64,000 nucleotides of DNA from Streptomyces sp. CB01635. Its GTDB lineage: Bacteria; Actinomycetota; Actinomycetes; Streptomycetales; Streptomycetaceae. The translations under genes and the position numbers were made by a program. Where the stretch lies: assembly GCF_002803065.1 (NCBI RefSeq), contig NZ_NNBL01000001.1, positions 160,734 to 224,733 on the forward strand, written 5' to 3'. Below the pieces are notes generated by a model. The model did not search any database, was not told where the DNA came from, and saw only the letters and a list, made by a program, of their open reading frames with translations. Positions 32,691 to 41,280 of this stretch are shown here, one piece after another. Within the stretch, counting starts at the first letter, position 1. The number at the start of each line of letters is the position of its first letter.

Positions 32691-32867
32691 ATGAGCATCA
32701 ACGACATCAAGAACGGCGACGACGCGGAGAAGGCGTTCGACAGCTTCGACGTCGACGAGCTGGAGACCCTTGAGGTCGCGCAGGGCGTGGCCCTTCCCGA
32801 GATGGGCGCCTCCAGCGGTTCGATCGGCACCTCGTCGTCCTCGTCCAGCACCTGCTCCGCCTGCTGA
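32691..32867 (+). CDS. Thiopeptide-type RiPP precursor peptide, copy 1
   Basis: 58 residues. An acidic leader (1-40) carries DVDELETLEVAQ, the type of helix recognised by TOMM E1-like partners, and ends ALPEMGA. The proposed core is SSGSIGTSSSSSSTCSAC (41-58): 11 Ser or Thr as two blocks of hydroxy residues broken by Gly, Ile and Ala, and two Cys. The PEMGA-S junction resembles what I recall for GE2270-type thiopeptide precursors (PEVGA-S). Most Ser/Thr would become dehydroamino acids, the Cys thiazoles. The ATG has GAAAGGAA upstream. A second gene encodes the identical protein 245 bases on. Confidence 0.9.
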   Translation: MSINDIKNGDDAEKAFDSFDVDELETLEVAQGVALPEMGASSGSIGTSSSSSSTCSAC

Positions 32868-32894
32868 CTTCCCCTCACCCACCGCTCGTCCACC

Positions 32895-32913
32895 CCGCGA
32901 AGCCACTTCGCGG
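32895..32913 (+). promoter_or_regulatory. Hairpin between the two precursor genes
   Basis: Perfect 8-bp stem (CCGCGAAG at 32895-32902, CTTCGCGG at 32906-32913) with a 3-base loop, 28 bases after the first precursor stop. It can stabilise or partly terminate the first precursor message. Confidence 0.55.
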
Positions 32914-32935
32914 AACACCGGAAGGAATTCACCAC

Positions 32936-33112
32936 ATGAGCATCAACGACATCAAGAACGGCGACGACGCGGAGAAGGCGTTCGACAGCTTCGACGTCGA
33001 CGAGCTGGAGACCCTTGAGGTCGCGCAGGGTGTCGCGCTCCCCGAGATGGGCGCCTCCAGCGGTTCGATCGGCACCTCGTCGTCCTCGTCCAGCACCTGC
33101 TCCGCCTGCTGA
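32936..33112 (+). CDS. Thiopeptide-type RiPP precursor peptide, copy 2
   Basis: 58 residues, identical in protein sequence to the gene at 32691. The two coding sequences differ at only 4 of 177 bases, all silent and all in four consecutive codons (Gly32 to Leu35, around the leader end). The upstream ribosome region (GAAGGAATTCACCAC) is also nearly the same as before copy 1, so the duplicated unit includes it. A dosage role is likely. The gene is followed by a strong hairpin, so the precursors can be transcribed separately from the enzymes downstream. Confidence 0.9.
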   Translation: MSINDIKNGDDAEKAFDSFDVDELETLEVAQGVALPEMGASSGSIGTSSSSSSTCSAC

Positions 33113-33123
33113 TCCACCGTTCC

Positions 33124-33168
33124 AAAGGATGCGCCCATCCAGCCGGGAGCTGGATGGGTACATCCTTG
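33124..33168 (+). terminator. Terminator after the precursor genes
   Basis: Two-part stem: CCCATCCAGC (33134-33143) with GCTGGATGGG (33149-33158) and a CGGGA loop; beyond a 2x2 internal loop AAGGATG (33125-33131) pairs with CATCCTT (33161-33167). It lies 12 bases after the second precursor stop and also faces the stop of the leftward membrane protein gene. Confidence 0.88.
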
Positions 33169-33225
33169 TGTGGGGACCTTTCGCGGGGCCTTCCGCGGGA
33201 ACTTCGAGGTGCGGCCGCTTCCGCC

Positions 33226-33780
33226 TCAGCCGCGCACGGCGACGTGGAACGACGAGGCCCACAGCACCAGTGCGGCGCCGAGGCCGACCACCACACGCAC
33301 GGTCTCCATGGTCGTGCCGGCCGCCGCCACCACCAGGCCGGCCACCGCGACCGCCGTCAGGAAGGCGGCCGTCCACTTGTACTGCCACTGGTCGAAGAGG
33401 CGGGCGAGCGGGAAGAAGTGCAGGCCCACGACCAGGCAGATACCGGGCGGGATCAGCTCGGGGTGGCCGCTCGCGTTCGACGCGGCGATGACCACGAAGA
33501 TCGCCACCAGCTCGGCCATGTTCACCATGCCGACCCCGCGGTTCCACTTCTCCGGGAGCCGCACCATGCGCGAGGCCGGTCCGGCCCCGCCGCGGAAGGC
33601 CAGGACCACCGCTACGACGGTCACCGCGGCGGCGAGCACGCCGACCGTCACCGAAACCCCCACGGCACTTATGCCGGAGCCGCCCGCAAAAGCCCACACC
33701 AGGGCAAAAACCGCGAGGACGATGGCCCCGCGGCGGCGCAGGTTCTGCGTGAGTGCCAGGCACTCCGTGTCCGTAGTCAT
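33226..33780 (-). CDS. Membrane protein inside the RiPP cluster, antisense to it
   Basis: 184 residues with about five or six membrane helices: GAIVLAVFALVWAFAG, VTVGVLAAAVTVVAVVLAF, MAELVAIFVVIAASNA, ICLVVGLHFFPLARLF, FLTAVAVAGLVVAAAG and VVVGLGAALVLWASSFHV. The motif PEKWNRGVGMVN and the loop between helices 4 and 5 (FDQWQYKWT) are conserved-looking. I recognise no named family with confidence. As the only leftward gene between the precursors and the enzymes it is a candidate immunity or regulatory membrane protein, but it could be an unrelated passenger. The start is ATG 33780. Confidence 0.75.
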   Translation of the reverse strand: MTTDTECLALTQNLRRRGAIVLAVFALVWAFAGGSGISAVGVSVTVGVLAAAVTVVAVVLAFRGGAGPASRMVRLPEKWNRGVGMVNMAELVAIFVVIAASNASGHPELIPPGICLVVGLHFFPLARLFDQWQYKWTAAFLTAVAVAGLVVAAAGTTMETVRVVVGLGAALVLWASSFHVAVRG

Positions 33781-33985
33781 GGCCGGAGGGTACAGCGATC
33801 TTGGCGCCTGACTGGCCGTTTTCGGCCAACCCGTCCGTGACCCGGCGGGCGCCGGTGTCACGAAAGCGGTGACGTATGTAAGCGGCCGCCCCGCATTCCC
33901 TTTCCGGGCACAAGCCGGCGCCACAGAATTCCAGTCAAAACATTCCGCAAGATCTGTTGAAGATTTCCTGGAAGGTGCGAAAAAC

Positions 33986-35149
33986 ATGGGGGTTGAAGCG
34001 CCGGAGCGCACTGCCGTGAAGCCGGACTCCGCCGGCCTGACGGGAGTGCGGCTCCACACACGGATGCCGATGACACCGGCGTGGCTCGCCAGGCACGTCG
34101 TGCCGGTCGTCCGCGCCCTGAGCGAACGGGGCGCCCCAGCCGTCCAGTTGAGGCGCGGCTGGCTGCACGGCCCGCACGTCGACGTCCTCGCCCTCGCGGT
34201 GCCGGGCGCCCCCGACTGGACCGAGGTCGCCGATCTCCTCGACGCGGGTCCGCTCGACCCGCCGCGCGCCCTGACCGAGGAGGCGTACCTGGAGCAGGCC
34301 CGCGAGTTCGGCCGGCTCGAAGCGGTCCAGCCGCCCTACCTCCCGCTGCACGAGCACGGCGCCGTCTCACGGGTGGGCCCCGCCGACACGGCGTCGCGCG
34401 AGCCGCGCCTCGACCAGTTCCGCACCGTCGTGCTCGGCGCCCTGAACAAGCCCCTGCTGCGCATGATCGACGGCATCGCGGCGGAGCCCGCCACCGCCAC
34501 CGTCCGGCTCGCCGAGGCGTTCGCCGCCCTCGTCGACACGCACTTCCTCGGCCCCGCCTACGGCGTGTTCTCGCCCCGCTCCCACGTCGAGGCGTTCCTC
34601 GCCTGGGCCGCGCCCACCAAGGACGTCAGGCCCGTCTTCCAGGAACGGCTCGCCAAGGACGCGCCCCGGCTGCGTACCGTCGTCGAACAGCGCCTGTCCG
34701 GCGAGGTGTCGGCCGGCGCCGCCGAGTGGCGGACCGCGTTCGCGTACAGCTCCGGCGCCCTGGAGAGCGCCGTCGCCGCCGGGACGCTCACCCTCGACCT
34801 GCTCGACTCCGTCACCGACGGCGTGGACCGCAGCGAGATGGGACCGCCCGGGGCGACCCGCGTCGTGCCGCAGGGCGACCAGCCGGACAGCGACTTCCAC
34901 CGCGCCGTCGGCGACTCCGGAGTGGTCGCCGACCCCTCTCGCTGGTTCGCCGCCTTCCGCCTCCTGACGAACCTCTTCTACGAGCAGCTGCCGCTCCTGA
35001 CCGTCTCGCCGATGCAGCGCTACTACATGTGCTTCGCCATCGCCGAGACCGTCGACGACGTCCTCGGCGTGTCCTGGCAGGACCGGCTGAACGACCGCCG
35101 AGACCGCATGGCCGCCACCGCGGCCGACCCGACGGGAGCCCCGCGATGA
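33986..35149 (+). CDS. Thiopeptide-type biosynthesis protein, pyridine-synthase-like (TbtD/TclM type)
   Basis: 387 residues. The fold features recall the small LanB-C/SpaB-C-like proteins of thiopeptide clusters: LHTRMPMTPAWLARHVVPVV, GWLHGPHVDVLALAVPG and the C-terminal FYEQLPLLTVSPMQRYYMCF followed by AIAETVDDVLG. Enzymes of this type form the six-membered nitrogen heterocycle from two dehydroalanines and expel the leader. It differs from the second small LanB protein at 42812, which has the elimination-domain ending, so I assign that one TbtC and this one TbtD. The ATG has GGAAGG upstream, and its stop overlaps the next start by ATGA. Confidence 0.72.
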   Translation: MGVEAPERTAVKPDSAGLTGVRLHTRMPMTPAWLARHVVPVVRALSERGAPAVQLRRGWLHGPHVDVLALAVPGAPDWTEVADLLDAGPLDPPRALTEEAYLEQAREFGRLEAVQPPYLPLHEHGAVSRVGPADTASREPRLDQFRTVVLGALNKPLLRMIDGIAAEPATATVRLAEAFAALVDTHFLGPAYGVFSPRSHVEAFLAWAAPTKDVRPVFQERLAKDAPRLRTVVEQRLSGEVSAGAAEWRTAFAYSSGALESAVAAGTLTLDLLDSVTDGVDRSEMGPPGATRVVPQGDQPDSDFHRAVGDSGVVADPSRWFAAFRLLTNLFYEQLPLLTVSPMQRYYMCFAIAETVDDVLGVSWQDRLNDRRDRMAATAADPTGAPR

Positions 35150-37707
35150 CAGGCCCGACCACACCCGAATCCCTCTGGTTCCTGCGGGTCAACCCGCTGC
35201 GCCGCGCCCGCCTCGCCGACCCGGCCCAGCGTCGTACTCTCGCCGAACTCGCAGCTGCCGAAGAGGAGTTGAGGCAGGCCGCCGACGCGTGCTCCGACGA
35301 GCTGTACCACCGCATCGGCGAGGCCGCCGACGACGCCGAGCGCCGCGACCTCATCGCCCTGCGCCGCTCCATCCACAACGGCCGCGCCCCCAAGAAGCCG
35401 CCCACCCCCACGCCGGCCGTCACCCACTGGCTCGCCGCGCGCGACACCAGGGAGCGGCTGCGCGACGCCGTCGTCGAGGGCTACCCGGAGGCCGCCGACC
35501 GCGAACGGGCCGGCCTGGCAGCCCTGTTGGGCGACGACGACCTGCTGCGCTCGCTCGCCCTCGTGGCGCCCGAGGTCCACCAGGAGGCCGAGCGCTACCG
35601 CGCCGCCGTCCTCGGCCCCGGCAAGGTCTCCGCCCGCACCCGCAAGTCCGAGCGCGGCCTCATCCAGTACGTCACGCGGGCCATGGTCCGCACGAGCCCG
35701 CTGTCCCGGTTCACCGCCGTCGGCATCGCGGAACCCGACCCGGACGGGGTCGACCCCGGCGACGTCCCCTTCGAGGGAGCCACCGCCTTCCCCGGGCTCG
35801 ACCGCGTCATGCTCGGCTACGTGCTCGGCGGGCTCCCCGCGGCCGACACCGCCGACCTCACGGACCTGTGGGTGGGCATCCCGCCCACCTCCGCGCCCGA
35901 CCCCGAGTCCGGCAAGCTGTTCTTCCTGAGGCTCACCGACGCGGGCATGCGCCGGCTCGCCGTACCCCTGGACGGGCCCGTCGGCGACCTGCTCGACGCG
36001 GTGTCCATGGGGCCGCGGCTCTTCCCCGCCGTCGTCGCCCACGTCGCGGAACGCGCCGGCATCCCCGCCGAGGCCGCCGACAAGCGCGTACGGCAGGCCG
36101 TGGGCCAGGGCCTCCTGTGCACCTTCCACGAGGCCGAGGACGGCGCCGCCGACTACGACGACCTCCTCACCCCCGACGACCCGCGCGCCACCACGCTCGC
36201 CGCCGGGATCCGCGCCGGACTGCCCCGCCTCGCCGAGGCTCCCGCGCCCGAACGGGGCGGTGTGCTCGCCGAGTTGCGCGGCGACCTGGGCAAGCTGAGC
36301 CACCTCGCCGGGCGGCCCGCCCAGATCACGGTCGAGGAGGACTACGTCATGCCGCCGCAGAAGGTGGCGACCCGGCAGTGGCACAAACCGCTCGCCGACC
36401 TCGGCCCGGCCGTCGAGCTGCTGTCCGTCTTCGACTGGCTGCACGACGTACGCGTCCTGATGACGGCCGCGTTCGTCGAGCGGTTCGGGGCCGGGGCCAA
36501 CATCCCGCTCGCCGCGAACGCCGCGTTCGTCGTCGGCGAGGTGTCCCGGCGCGCCGCCGCCATGGACGCCGTCTACGGGCCGCACGGCACCGGCGACCCG
36601 TCCGCACTGGCCGGCATCGGCCCCGCCGACGGCTCCCTGGAGCGCATGTACCTGCTGCGCCGCGAGCTGACCGAGGCCGTCCACGCGCGTCTGTCCAAGA
36701 CCGTCGACGCCGGCGACGACACCCTCGTCCTCACCCCCGACGACGTGACGGGCCTGACCGCGTCCCTGCCCGACCGGTTCCGTCAGGACCCCCTCATCTA
36801 CGGCGTCCTCCTCCAGGAGGGCGACGGCAGGCTCGTCCTCAACGACGGACTGCCGGGCCACGGCATGCTCTACGCCCGCTTCCTCGACGCCGACCGCCGC
36901 ATGGGCGGCCGCGCCCTGCCCCGCCTCGCCGAGCACCTCCGGCGGGAGTACGGCTTCGACGGCGCCCGCGTCACCGAGGACCTCGGCCTGCACCGCCTCA
37001 ACGTCAACGCGCACGCGCCGATCCTGCCCGGCGGCCTCACCCCCGAGGACTGGTTCACGCTGCGCCTCGCGCACGACCCGGACACCGACACGCTGCGCGT
37101 CGAGGACGCCGACGGCGCGCCCCTGCGCGTGCTCCCGCTCGGCACGGGCCACCCCGGCCTGTTCCCGCCGCCCCTGTCCGTGGCCTCGGGCCTCGCCATC
37201 AGCGGCCGCCTCTTCAACAGCCTGCCCAACAGCTGGCACGCGGCGACGCCGTGGGACCGCGCCACCACCCGGACCGCGCCCCGCATGGCCGTCGGCGACG
37301 TCCTCATCGGCCGCCGCCGCTGGTACGGCGGCGACGAACTCACCACCGCGGTCGCCGCGGGACCCGACGAGCACGACCGGCTCCTCGCGCTCAACGCGTG
37401 GCGCGCCCGCCACGCCGTGGCCGAGGAGGTCGTCATCAAGAACGCGCCCGAGGACGAGGGACCCCTCTCGGTGGGCGCCCCCGACGTGCAGTCCAAGCGG
37501 CTCCAGCAGAAGCCGCAGTACGTCGACCTGACCAGCGCCCTGAGCGCCCGCGTCCTGCCGCGCATGCTCGACCGGCGCGGCGCCGACGGCTGCTACCTGG
37601 AGGAGGCGCTGCCGGCCGTCGTCGACGGCACGCACGCCACCGAGTGGGTCGTCGAGGTCGGCCGGGAGGCCGGCGGCCGCTTCACCTACCGAGGGGGACA
37701 GGCATGA
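35146..37707 (+). CDS. LanB-type dehydratase, glutamylation domain protein (TbtB type)
   Basis: 853 residues without an elimination domain, as in thiopeptide split dehydratases. Typical N-terminal features are LWFLRVNPLRRARLADPAQR, SERGLIQYVTRAMVRTSPLS, FTAVGIAEPDP and WYGGDELTTAVAAG near the C-terminus. The enzyme transfers glutamate from glutamyl-tRNA to Ser/Thr of the precursor, and the separate elimination protein then forms Dha or Dhb. It is translationally coupled at both ends (ATGA overlaps with the upstream and downstream genes). The Ser-rich core makes it the central enzyme here. Confidence 0.9.
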   Translation: MTGPTTPESLWFLRVNPLRRARLADPAQRRTLAELAAAEEELRQAADACSDELYHRIGEAADDAERRDLIALRRSIHNGRAPKKPPTPTPAVTHWLAARDTRERLRDAVVEGYPEAADRERAGLAALLGDDDLLRSLALVAPEVHQEAERYRAAVLGPGKVSARTRKSERGLIQYVTRAMVRTSPLSRFTAVGIAEPDPDGVDPGDVPFEGATAFPGLDRVMLGYVLGGLPAADTADLTDLWVGIPPTSAPDPESGKLFFLRLTDAGMRRLAVPLDGPVGDLLDAVSMGPRLFPAVVAHVAERAGIPAEAADKRVRQAVGQGLLCTFHEAEDGAADYDDLLTPDDPRATTLAAGIRAGLPRLAEAPAPERGGVLAELRGDLGKLSHLAGRPAQITVEEDYVMPPQKVATRQWHKPLADLGPAVELLSVFDWLHDVRVLMTAAFVERFGAGANIPLAANAAFVVGEVSRRAAAMDAVYGPHGTGDPSALAGIGPADGSLERMYLLRRELTEAVHARLSKTVDAGDDTLVLTPDDVTGLTASLPDRFRQDPLIYGVLLQEGDGRLVLNDGLPGHGMLYARFLDADRRMGGRALPRLAEHLRREYGFDGARVTEDLGLHRLNVNAHAPILPGGLTPEDWFTLRLAHDPDTDTLRVEDADGAPLRVLPLGTGHPGLFPPPLSVASGLAISGRLFNSLPNSWHAATPWDRATTRTAPRMAVGDVLIGRRRWYGGDELTTAVAAGPDEHDRLLALNAWRARHAVAEEVVIKNAPEDEGPLSVGAPDVQSKRLQQKPQYVDLTSALSARVLPRMLDRRGADGCYLEEALPAVVDGTHATEWVVEVGREAGGRFTYRGGQA

Positions 37708-39362
37708 CGAACGCCAGGCTCAAGGCCCGCCCCGACCTGCACTTCGCGCCCGTGCCCGGCGGCGTCTACCTCAGCGGCACCCGCGGCCAGGTCGTCCTGC
37801 GCGGCTCCGACGTCCTGCACGCCGTGGCCGAGGGCTGCGTCCCCCTCCTGGAGAGCGGCGCGACCGAGGACGAACTCGTCGCCGAACTCGGCACCGAGCG
37901 CTCCCGCCCCGCCGTCCGCCACCTCGTCGGCAAGCTGCGCGACGCGCGACTCCTGCTCGACCCCGACGCCCTGACCGCCCCCGAGCCGTCCCCCGAGGAG
38001 CGCGCGCCGCACGCCGAGTCGGTCGCACGCCTCGAAGCGCGGCTCGACGATCCGTACGCCGCGTTCGCCCGCCTGCGCTCCGCCCGCGTACTCGTCACGG
38101 GCCCGCCACAGGCGACCGGTCCGGCGGCGCGCGGGCTGCGGCGGGCGGGGGTGGGGGAGGTGACGGTCGTGGAGGCGCCCGGTTCGTACGACAACGGGTA
38201 CGAAGGCGCTGACGCGGTACTGGAGATCCGTACCGCAGCCGATGGTGGGCCGCTCGAACTCCCGGCCGTGAAGCACCACTTGACCGTGTTCATCGGCGAC
38301 ACGATTCACGTCGTGGGTCCCGTTCTCGCGGGTGGTCCCGAGGGTGCCGCGACCCGCGCCGCGTTCCGTGCGCGGGCCCTGTCCTGGACGGATGAGGGCG
38401 ACGGGCCCGTGCCGCGCCCGGTCGCCGACGCCGTGGCCGGGGCCCTCGCGGGGCAGCTGCTCATCGACACGCTGACAGGGACGGCGGACGCGGGCGAGGC
38501 CCACGTCGTGCACGGGGCGGACCTGGTCTCCGACCGGGTGACCGTCGGGGGAGCCCGCATGGCGGCCGCGACCGGCCGGCCGGGCTCCCTCCTCACCGAC
38601 GCCCCCTCGACGCCGACGCCCGAACCGGAGGAGGCGCGCGAGCCGGCCGTGGCCCTCGCCGGTCGCTGGACCGGTCTGTTCTCCTACACCGCTGACGAGG
38701 ACCTGCCGCAGATGCCGCTTGCGCTGCGCGCCGTCGACCAGCGTGGGGAACGGGCGGGCACGGTCGTCGCCTGGGGGCCGCACCAGGAGGCCGCGACCGT
38801 CGCCGCCGCGCTGCTCGCCCTGCGGGACCGCACCCCGGGGAGGGCCGCCGGTCTGACCGAGGAACACTGGCTGCTCGACGGCGCGTTGCGGCTGCTGGCC
38901 CCGCGCGCGGTCCAGCTTGCCGGGGCGGACGCGTCGCCCGACGCCGAAGGCGAGCGCATCCTGTCCGCGCTGCGGCAGCTGGTGGACGGCGAGCCCCGGC
39001 TCGTGCTGCACCACGTCTCCGGCGTCGACTGGCGACTCGCCGAGATCACCACCGCGGCCGGCGAAATCCTGGGCACAGGCTGGGGATCCACCACTCAGGA
39101 GGCGCTGCGCATCGCCCTGTGCGAGGGCGTCGCCCACGTGCAGACGGGCAGGCCCCCTCAACTCTCCACGGATTCCCTGCTGTTCGCCGACACCGCCGTC
39201 ATCGGCGCCCTGCGCGCACAGCTCACCACCCACGCCGACGCCCTCGGCATCGCCTTCCGCGGCCACCCCGTCGCGGCGGACCCGGTACTCGGCGAGATCC
39301 CCTTCTGGTACGGGCCGGTCGAGGCCGCAGAGCGCACGCGGGAGACCCACGATGCACAGTGA
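37704..39362 (+). CDS. TOMM E1-like/ocin-ThiF partner protein (TbtF type)
   Basis: 552 residues. The N-terminal part (1-90) has a winged-helix RRE-like make-up (FAPVPGGVYLSGTRGQVVLR, TEDELVAELGTERS) expected to bind the precursor leader. A degenerate E1/ThiF-like domain follows (VLVTGPPQATGPAARGLRRA, VTVVEAPG), without the ATP-binding GxGxxG or CxxC sites of active E1 enzymes. A nitroreductase-like or TOMM-specific C-terminal half (WTGLFSYTADEDLPQMPLAL) completes it. Its task is presenting the leader to the YcaO protein. ATGA overlap with the gene before, 11-base overlap with the next. Confidence 0.85.
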   Translation: MTNARLKARPDLHFAPVPGGVYLSGTRGQVVLRGSDVLHAVAEGCVPLLESGATEDELVAELGTERSRPAVRHLVGKLRDARLLLDPDALTAPEPSPEERAPHAESVARLEARLDDPYAAFARLRSARVLVTGPPQATGPAARGLRRAGVGEVTVVEAPGSYDNGYEGADAVLEIRTAADGGPLELPAVKHHLTVFIGDTIHVVGPVLAGGPEGAATRAAFRARALSWTDEGDGPVPRPVADAVAGALAGQLLIDTLTGTADAGEAHVVHGADLVSDRVTVGGARMAAATGRPGSLLTDAPSTPTPEPEEAREPAVALAGRWTGLFSYTADEDLPQMPLALRAVDQRGERAGTVVAWGPHQEAATVAAALLALRDRTPGRAAGLTEEHWLLDGALRLLAPRAVQLAGADASPDAEGERILSALRQLVDGEPRLVLHHVSGVDWRLAEITTAAGEILGTGWGSTTQEALRIALCEGVAHVQTGRPPQLSTDSLLFADTAVIGALRAQLTTHADALGIAFRGHPVAADPVLGEIPFWYGPVEAAERTRETHDAQ

Positions 39363-41280
39363 CACGGCTGACGTGATCAGCACGCGGCGCGCCCCCGACG
39401 CGTACGACGACGAGACCTGGCGGGACGTCGTCACCCGGCTGAGCGCCCTGACAGTCACGGACGGCGGGCGCGTCTCCGTCCGGCGCGGCTGGGACCTCGG
39501 CTGGGAGCGCCAACAACTGGACGCGGCCCAGGAGTCGGTCCGCCCGCATCTGTCCGTGCGCATCCACGGTGACGAAGTTCTCGTCGGACCGCTGTGGGTG
39601 CCGGGGACCGACGCCGGGTGCGCGGGCTGCGCCGAGGTGCGTGAGCGCACCGTCGTCGACCACCCCCTCGTCGGCGACCTCAGCCACGCGGCCGCCGGAA
39701 CCGCGCCGTCCGAGGCGCTGCTGCCCGAACTGCTCCGGGCGTCCCTGGAGCATCTGGCGCGGCGGCCCCTCGGCCCCGGCGAGCTGTACGTCGTATCGGC
39801 GCGCGGCCTGCGCCGTCACCGCGTCGCCCGCAGTTTCCACTGCCCGCTGTGCGGCCCGGAGAAGGGTGAACTCGCCTCCGCGGAACAGCCTTTGCCGCTT
39901 GCGCTGCGGAACCGGCCGGCGTCCCCGGGCGACCCGACCCGGTCCGAAGAGAGCCGTCTCGTCGAGCGGGGCCTGCTGCGCGAGCGTCTCGTCGACGACC
40001 GCTTCGGCCCGGTCCGCGCCATCCTGCGCGAGTCCCGCACCCCGTTCGCGATGAGTATGGCCGTCGTGCCGGACGCGCCGGCGATGGGCCACGGCCGCGC
40101 CAGGACGTTCGCCGAGACCGAGCCGGTCGCCGTACTGGAGGCGTACGAGCGGCTCGGCGGGTTCCCGTACGACATCCCGGTCCTCACGGACCGCGCGTAC
40201 ACGGACATCGCCGAGCACGCCGTGGACCCGGCGACCCTCGGCCGCTACACGGACGAGCAGCTGGCCCACCCGACCAGCCGGGTGACCGCGCACACGGCCG
40301 ACACCCCGATGGACTGGGTGTGGGGCCACGACCTCGACGACGGGCGGGCCCTGCTCGTCCCCGCCGACCACGCCTTCTACCAGTACGAGTACGCCTTCCG
40401 CAGGGACCGGCGCGCCGCCAGGGCCGTCACATCGCACGAGCGCAAGCACTACTTCTACGAGTCCTCCAGCGGCTGCGCCGTCGGCGCGAATCTCGAAGAG
40501 GCCGCGCTGCACTCGCTGTTCGAGCTGGCCGAGCGCGACGCGTTCCTGACCTCCTGGTACCGGGCCGCGCCGCTGCCCCACATCCCGCAGAGCTCGATCA
40601 CCGACCCGACGAGTCGCGCCATGATCGAGCTGATCCAGGCGCGCGGCTTCGACGTCCATCTCCTGGTCGCCACGCGGGACATCGCGCTGCCCGTGGTCTG
40701 GGTCCTGGCAGTGAACCGCCTCAACCCGTTCCCCGCGACGTTCTCATCGGCCGGGTCCGGGGCGGACCCGCAGTCCGCGATCCGCGGCGCCCTTCGTGAG
40801 GTCGCCCAGCTCGTCACCAACCCGGTCGACTGGACCAGAGAACAGGTCGAGGCGATGGCCGAAGATCCCTGGTTGGTACAGGAGTTGGAGGACCACGTGC
40901 GGTTCTCCTCGATCCCCGAGACGCGAGAGCGGGCCACAGCCGCGCTCGGCGGCGAGAGTGTCACCCTCGACGAGGCGTTCCCCGACTGGCCGCGGCGGCT
41001 CGCCGACGCGTCGGGCGGCGATGTGCGGGGCGCCCTGGACTTCGTGCGCTCCCTGTTCGCCGACGCGGGCCTCGACCGGATCGTCCTCGTCGACCAGACG
41101 AGCCGCGAGCACGCCGACGCGGGTATCCATGTCGCGCGCGCGGTCGTCCCCGGCATCCTGCCGATGTGCTTCGGCCACGCGCAGCAGCGCCTGGCGGGCC
41201 TGCCCCGCCTGGAGGCGGCCCTGCGCGGCACGGCCCAGGAGCACCGGACGTCCCCCTACGACCCCCACCCGTTCCCGTGA
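39352..41280 (+). CDS. YcaO-domain cyclodehydratase with TOMM leader-binding N-terminus (TbtG type)
   Basis: 642 residues. The N-terminal domain (to about 200) carries two Cys pairs, CAGCAE and CPLCGP, a zinc-ribbon-like set found in TOMM partner domains. The YcaO domain spans about 260-640, with the signature SSSGCAVGANLEEAALHSLF, ELAERDAFLTSWY and SAGSGADPQSAIRGALREVA. The end, YDPHPFP, is the Pro-rich tail typical of azoline-forming YcaO enzymes. It uses ATP to cyclise Cys (and perhaps Ser/Thr) to thiazolines or oxazolines. It overlaps the genes on both sides. Confidence 0.94.
   Translation: MHSDTADVISTRRAPDAYDDETWRDVVTRLSALTVTDGGRVSVRRGWDLGWERQQLDAAQESVRPHLSVRIHGDEVLVGPLWVPGTDAGCAGCAEVRERTVVDHPLVGDLSHAAAGTAPSEALLPELLRASLEHLARRPLGPGELYVVSARGLRRHRVARSFHCPLCGPEKGELASAEQPLPLALRNRPASPGDPTRSEESRLVERGLLRERLVDDRFGPVRAILRESRTPFAMSMAVVPDAPAMGHGRARTFAETEPVAVLEAYERLGGFPYDIPVLTDRAYTDIAEHAVDPATLGRYTDEQLAHPTSRVTAHTADTPMDWVWGHDLDDGRALLVPADHAFYQYEYAFRRDRRAARAVTSHERKHYFYESSSGCAVGANLEEAALHSLFELAERDAFLTSWYRAAPLPHIPQSSITDPTSRAMIELIQARGFDVHLLVATRDIALPVVWVLAVNRLNPFPATFSSAGSGADPQSAIRGALREVAQLVTNPVDWTREQVEAMAEDPWLVQELEDHVRFSSIPETRERATAALGGESVTLDEAFPDWPRRLADASGGDVRGALDFVRSLFADAGLDRIVLVDQTSREHADAGIHVARAVVPGILPMCFGHAQQRLAGLPRLEAALRGTAQEHRTSPYDPHPFP

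Noticed and set aside
35289..39362. A long plus-strand frame inside the LanB and E1-like genes
   Set aside because: Almost pure Arg/Pro/Ala; the true frames overlap by ATGA and carry known motifs.
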